From positions 1 to 60,942 of the forward strand of contig NZ_JOGB01000065.1 of the NCBI RefSeq assembly GCF_000719335.1: DNA of 60,942 bases, in the 5' to 3' direction. The first letter of the stretch is position 1. The number at the start of each line of letters is the position of its first letter. Of this stretch, positions 57,466 through 60,942 are shown piece after piece. The translations under genes and the position numbers were made by a program. The notes beneath the pieces were generated by a model. It had not been told where the DNA came from and did not search any database. It worked only from the letters and a program-made list of their open reading frames with translations. This DNA comes from Streptomyces sp. NRRL S-87. Its GTDB lineage: Bacteria > Actinomycetota > Actinomycetes > Streptomycetales > Streptomycetaceae.

Positions 57466-58377
57466 GTGGGGAACTTCTTGGCAGGCAAGGTCGTGGCCGT
57501 GACCGGCGCGGGGCGGGGCATCGGCCGGGCCGTGGCCCTCGCCGCCGCCGCCGAGGGCGCGAGCGTGGTCGTCAACGACTACGGCGTCTCCGTCGAGGGC
57601 GGCGAGCCCAGCAGCCAGGTCGCCGAGGACGTGGTGAAGGAGATCGTGGCGGCGGGCGGCCGGGCCGTGGCCGTCGCCGACGACATCTCCACCATGGCCG
57701 GAGGCCAGCGCATCGTCGACACCGCACTCGCCGAGTACGGGCGCGTCGACGGCGTCGTGTGCGTGGCGGGGATCCTGCGCGAGCGCATGCTGTTCAACAT
57801 GTCGGAGGAGGAGTGGGACCCGGTGGTCGCCACCCACCTCAAGGGCACCTTCACGGTCTTCCGCGCCGCGGCCGCCGTCATGCGCAAGCAGGGCTCCGGC
57901 ACACTGGTCGGCTTCACCAGCGGAAACCACCAGGGCTCGGTGGCCCAGGCCAACTACTCGGCGGCCAAGGGCGGGATCATCTCCCTGGTCCGGTCCGCGG
58001 CCCTCGGCCTGCACAAGTACGGGGTGACCGCGAACGCCGTCGCACCGGTGGCCCGGACCCGCATGTCGGCGGGCGTCCCGATGGAGCTCAAGGAGATCGG
58101 CGAGCCCGAGGACGTGGCGGCCCTGGTGACGTACCTGCTCAGCGACCGCGCGAAGGCCGAGGGCATCACCGGGCAGGTCTACACGATCGCCGGGCCGAAG
58201 ATCGCCGTGTGGGCGCAGCCGCGCGAACTGCGCGCCGGGTACGCGGAGGGGGCCTGGACCCCCGAACGCATCGCCGACTTCCTGCCGGGGACGGTCGGCA
58301 CCGATCCGATGCCGATGCTCGCGCAGCTGGAGGCCATGGCGAAGGCGGCGGCGGCCAAGGACCGCCCCAACGCGTAG
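57466..58377 (+). CDS. short-chain dehydrogenase/reductase, 303 aa
   Basis: NAD(P)-dependent oxidoreductase. The cofactor loop is VTGAGRGIGRAVALA, and NDYGVSVEGGEPSSQVAEDV is a hallmark of the 3-hydroxyacyl-CoA/HSD17B4-like group. The catalytic Ser lies in GTLVGFTSGNHQG and YxxxK is Y163SAAK167 in ANYSAAKGG. The C-terminal extension of about 40 residues is as in that group. Probably oxidises a 3-hydroxyacyl-CoA in the pathway. GTG start at 57466, after operator site 3. Confidence 0.93.
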   Translation: MGNFLAGKVVAVTGAGRGIGRAVALAAAAEGASVVVNDYGVSVEGGEPSSQVAEDVVKEIVAAGGRAVAVADDISTMAGGQRIVDTALAEYGRVDGVVCVAGILRERMLFNMSEEEWDPVVATHLKGTFTVFRAAAAVMRKQGSGTLVGFTSGNHQGSVAQANYSAAKGGIISLVRSAALGLHKYGVTANAVAPVARTRMSAGVPMELKEIGEPEDVAALVTYLLSDRAKAEGITGQVYTIAGPKIAVWAQPRELRAGYAEGAWTPERIADFLPGTVGTDPMPMLAQLEAMAKAAAAKDRPNA

Positions 58378-58392
58378 GGGGAGGGGGCGGCG

Positions 58393-59838
58393 ATGGGCGT
58401 GGACTTCGATTTCGAGGACGGGGACGGGGACGGGGGCGGGAGTGGGAGTGGGGGCGGGGATCGGGAAGGCGACGGGGGCGGGGGCTGGGGTGGGTGCCGG
58501 GGGTTCCGGGCGGAGGCCCGGGAATGGCTGGTCGGGCACCTGGTCGGGCCGTACGCGGCCGCCGCCGGCCTCGGCGGGCCGGGCAGCGAGCACGAGGGCG
58601 TCGCGGAGCGGCGCGCATGGGAGCGCGAGCTGGGCCGGGGCGGCTGGATCGGGCTGGGGTGGAACGCCCCGGCGGGGGCCTACGGCCAGCGCGCGGCCTC
58701 CCTCACGCAGCAGGTCGTGTGGGCCGAGGAGTACGCCCGGGCCCGGGCCCCCGGCCGCGTCGGCCACATCGGCGAGAACCTGCTCGCGCCGACCCTCCTC
58801 GCCTACGGCACGCGCGAGCAGTGCGACCGCTTCCTGCCGCCGATCGCGCGCGGTGAGGAGTTGTGGTGCCAGGGCTACAGCGAGCCCGGCGCCGGCTCCG
58901 ACCTGGCCGGGCTGCGCACCTCGGCCGTGCGCGACCCGGCCGACGGCACCTGGCGGGTCACCGGCCAGAAGATCTGGACCTCGCTCGCCCGCGAGGCGGA
59001 CTGGTGCTTCGTCCTGGCCCGCACCGAGGCCGGGTCGCGGCGCCACCACGGCCTGTCGTTCCTCCTCGTCCCCATGGACCAGCCCGGCCGGATCGACGTG
59101 CGGCCGATCCGGCAGCTGTCCGGGACCAGCGAGTTCAACGAGGTCTTCTTCGACGGGGCGGCGGCCGTGGAGGTGGTCGGCGGCGAGGGCAACGGCTGGA
59201 CGGTCGCGATGGGCCTGCTGGCCCTGGAGCGGGGCGTCTCGACGCTGGTCCAGCAGATCGGGTTCGCGGCGGAGCTGGAGCGGGTCGTGGCCGGCTTCCT
59301 CGCCGGCCCGCACGCCGCGGACGCGGTGTTGCGCGACCGGCTCGTGCGCCAGTGGGCCGAGCTGCGCACCATGCGCTGGAACGCGCTGCGGACGTTGGGT
59401 GCTGGTGCTGGTGCTGGTGCTGGTGCTGGTGCTGGTGCTGGTGCTCGTGCTCGTGCTCGTGCTGGTTCTGGTGCTGGTGGCGTGGGGGTTGCTGCCGGTG
59501 GTGCTGGTTCTGGTGGGGCTGCCGGTGGCGTCGATGCGGGTCCGCGTGCGGAGGCGGTGGGCGCGGCGAGCGTGGCCAAGCTGCTGTGGGGCGGTTGGCA
59601 CCGGCGGTTGGGGGAGCTGGCGGTGCAGGTGCGGGGGGCGGCGGCGAGCGTCGGGCCGTCCGACTGGTCGGCGGAGCGACCGTACGAACTCGACGAGGAG
59701 CAGCGGCTGTTCCTCTTCACCCGGGCCGACACCATCTACGGAGGGTCGGACGAGATCCAGCGCAACATCATCGCCGAGCGGGTGCTCGGTCTGCCGAGGG
59801 AGCTCAGGGAACCTACGGAACTCAAGGAGTCGCGGTGA
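58393..59838 (+). CDS. acyl-CoA dehydrogenase with low-complexity insertions, 481 aa
   Basis: Acyl-CoA dehydrogenase with EELWCQGYSEPGAGSDLAGL, WRVTGQKIWTSLAREADWCF, EFNEVFFDGAAAVEVVGGEG and the C-terminal FAD motif YGGSDEIQRNIIAERVLGLP. It is about 100 residues longer than its neighbour at 50714. The extra residues are an N-terminal Asp/Gly tract (EDGDGDGGGSGSGGG) and a Gly-Ala/Arg-Ala tract around residues 336-395, both from short tandem DNA repeats. The core residues are intact, so the enzyme is probably active. GTG of the next gene overlaps its stop. Confidence 0.92.
   Translation: MGVDFDFEDGDGDGGGSGSGGGDREGDGGGGWGGCRGFRAEAREWLVGHLVGPYAAAAGLGGPGSEHEGVAERRAWERELGRGGWIGLGWNAPAGAYGQRAASLTQQVVWAEEYARARAPGRVGHIGENLLAPTLLAYGTREQCDRFLPPIARGEELWCQGYSEPGAGSDLAGLRTSAVRDPADGTWRVTGQKIWTSLAREADWCFVLARTEAGSRRHHGLSFLLVPMDQPGRIDVRPIRQLSGTSEFNEVFFDGAAAVEVVGGEGNGWTVAMGLLALERGVSTLVQQIGFAAELERVVAGFLAGPHAADAVLRDRLVRQWAELRTMRWNALRTLGAGAGAGAGAGAGAGARARARAGSGAGGVGVAAGGAGSGGAAGGVDAGPRAEAVGAASVAKLLWGGWHRRLGELAVQVRGAAASVGPSDWSAERPYELDEEQRLFLFTRADTIYGGSDEIQRNIIAERVLGLPRELREPTELKESR
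59398..59475 (+). repeat. hexanucleotide repeat (GGTGCT)8(CGTGCT)3 in the acyl-CoA dehydrogenase gene
   Basis: Eight GGTGCT units, three CGTGCT units, GGTTCT and GGTGCT. T at third codon positions is rare elsewhere in the window, so this tract differs sharply from the gene around it and points to recent slippage expansion. Being a multiple of three it keeps the frame. Confidence 0.9.
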
Positions 59839-60902
59839 GAGGTGTCGTGTTCGACGGCAAGCAGGCCCAGGTGCTGGACGACCTGGAGGTACGGGACCCA
59901 GGGCCGGGGGAGGTGCGGGTCTCGATCGCGGCGGCCGGGCTGTGCCACAGCGACCTGTCGGTGATCGACGGCACGATCCCCTTCCCGGCACCGGTGGTGC
60001 TGGGGCACGAGGGGGCCGGCGTGGTGGAGTCGGTGGGGGCGGGGGTGACGCACGTGGCGCCCGGGGACCACGTGTCGCTGTCCACGCTGGCCAACTGCGG
60101 CACATGTGCCGAGTGCGACCGGGGACGTCCGACGATGTGCCGCAAGGCCATCGGGATGCCGGGGCAGCCGTTCTCGCGGGGCGGGCAGCCGCTGTTCCAG
60201 TTCGCGTCCAACTCGGCCTTCGCGGAGCAGACCGTGGTCAAGGCCGTGCAGGCCGTGAAGATCCCTGAGGACATCCCGCTGACCTCGGCCGCGCTGATCG
60301 GCTGCGGGGTGCTGACCGGCGTCGGGGCCGTCCTCAACCGGGCCCGGGTCGACCGGGGCGAGTCGGTGGTCGTGATCGGCACCGGCGGGATCGGGCTCAA
60401 CGTCATCCAGGGGGCCCGGATCGCGGGCGCCACGAAGATCGTGGCCGTGGACGCCAACCCGGCGAAGGAGGCGCCGGCCCGCGAGTTCGGGGCCACGCAC
60501 TTCGTCGACGCCTCGGCGGTGGAGGACACGGTGGCGGCGGTGAAGGAGGTCCTGCCGACCGGGGCGGACCACGCCTTCGAGTGCGTGGGGCGCACCGGAC
60601 TCATCCGGCAGGCGATCGACCTGCTGGACCGGCACGGGCAGGCGGTGCTGCTGGGCGTGCCCGGCTTCGCGGAGGAGGCGTCCTTCCAGGTCTCGTCGCT
60701 CTATCTCGACAAGTCGATCCTGGGCTGCCGGTACGGGTCCTCGCGCCCGCAGCGCGACATCGCCCTCTACGCGGAGCTGTACCGGGAGGGCCGGCTGCTG
60801 CTGGACGAGCTGGTGACGCGCACGTACCCGGTGGAGGACTTCGCGAAGGCGGTCGACGACGCGCACGCGGGACGGGTGGCGCGGGGGGTGCTGGTGTTCT
60901 GA
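59835..60902 (+). CDS. zinc-dependent alcohol dehydrogenase, 355 aa
   Basis: Medium-chain dehydrogenase/reductase. The catalytic zinc ligands are Cys in AAGLCHSDLSV and His-Glu in LGHEGAGVVESVG. The structural zinc site has four Cys in CGTCAECDRGRPTMC. The Rossmann motif is VVVIGTGGIGLNVIQGA with VAVDAN following. It belongs to the Zn-ADH group linked with acyl-CoA catabolism clusters in actinobacteria. GTG overlaps the preceding stop (GTGA), so SDR, acyl-CoA dehydrogenase and this gene form one operon. Complete in the window. Confidence 0.94.
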   Translation: MRGVVFDGKQAQVLDDLEVRDPGPGEVRVSIAAAGLCHSDLSVIDGTIPFPAPVVLGHEGAGVVESVGAGVTHVAPGDHVSLSTLANCGTCAECDRGRPTMCRKAIGMPGQPFSRGGQPLFQFASNSAFAEQTVVKAVQAVKIPEDIPLTSAALIGCGVLTGVGAVLNRARVDRGESVVVIGTGGIGLNVIQGARIAGATKIVAVDANPAKEAPAREFGATHFVDASAVEDTVAAVKEVLPTGADHAFECVGRTGLIRQAIDLLDRHGQAVLLGVPGFAEEASFQVSSLYLDKSILGCRYGSSRPQRDIALYAELYREGRLLLDELVTRTYPVEDFAKAVDDAHAGRVARGVLVF

Positions 60903-60942
60903 GGGGGCTGAGGTGTGGGGGTGGGGTGGGGGTGTTCTGACG

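Overview
The window is a continuous piece of a Streptomyces (or very close relative) linear chromosome. The evidence is very high GC, with G/C at almost every third codon position, many GTG starts, ATGA/GTGA stop-start overlaps, a single in-frame TTA codon, and Streptomyces core genes: a DmdR1-type iron regulator beside a UPF0309 sugar isomerase, serC, pdxH, purU and a stand-alone prim-pol protein. No rRNA, tRNA, CRISPR array, insertion sequence or phage gene was seen.

Layout. 0-16 kb holds mixed housekeeping and secreted functions: ThpR-like RNA ligase/phosphodiesterase, aldo/keto reductase, a large secreted M36 metalloprotease with PKD domains coupled to a small lipoprotein, SGNH hydrolase, Nudix hydrolase, phosphoserine aminotransferase, a fused FAD/Fe-S D-2-hydroxyacid dehydrogenase, a Ser/Thr kinase and a DMT exporter. 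16-25.3 kb is one catabolic operon (mycothiol-linked DinB-like protein, AtuA, biotin-dependent acyl-CoA carboxylase beta and alpha, acyl-CoA dehydrogenase, enoyl-CoA hydratase) closed by its likely TetR repressor, with a CAAGCATGCTTG palindrome ahead of the first gene. 25.4-36.1 kb holds citrate synthase, PdxH, a PAS/GAF protein, SIS isomerase, DmdR1, an alpha/beta hydrolase with a LexA-like box and a TTA codon, an ABC-2 exporter and a prim-pol protein. 36.3-47.5 kb holds a TPR regulator with a perfect 8-4-8 inverted repeat upstream, a frameshifted Pro-rich membrane protein, a branched-chain-type binding lipoprotein, PurU, an AhpD-like protein with a divergent MocR regulator, an ECF sigma / zinc-finger anti-sigma pair and an EF-hand protein.

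47.8-52.8 kb and 56.4-60.9 kb look like two halves of one acyl-CoA catabolic regulon (CoA ligase, amidohydrolase, three acyl-CoA dehydrogenases, cyclase, SDR, zinc alcohol dehydrogenase). The same 17-bp inverted repeat (consensus TCTRACGNTCCRTCAGA) lies at both divergent promoter regions. Between the halves is a 3.6-kb block with an RsbW-like ATPase, a DUF5988-type protein and membrane or His-rich proteins that share a short ARGRA-x-I-x-Q motif.

The observations most worth a second look are the shared operator, the ARGRA-motif proteins, a dispersed repeat present at the window start and again at 47.55 kb inside a large palindrome, simple-sequence or palindromic insertions inside two acyl-CoA dehydrogenases, and the LexA-box/TTA hydrolase. 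All functional names rest on motif recognition by eye; no database search was run.
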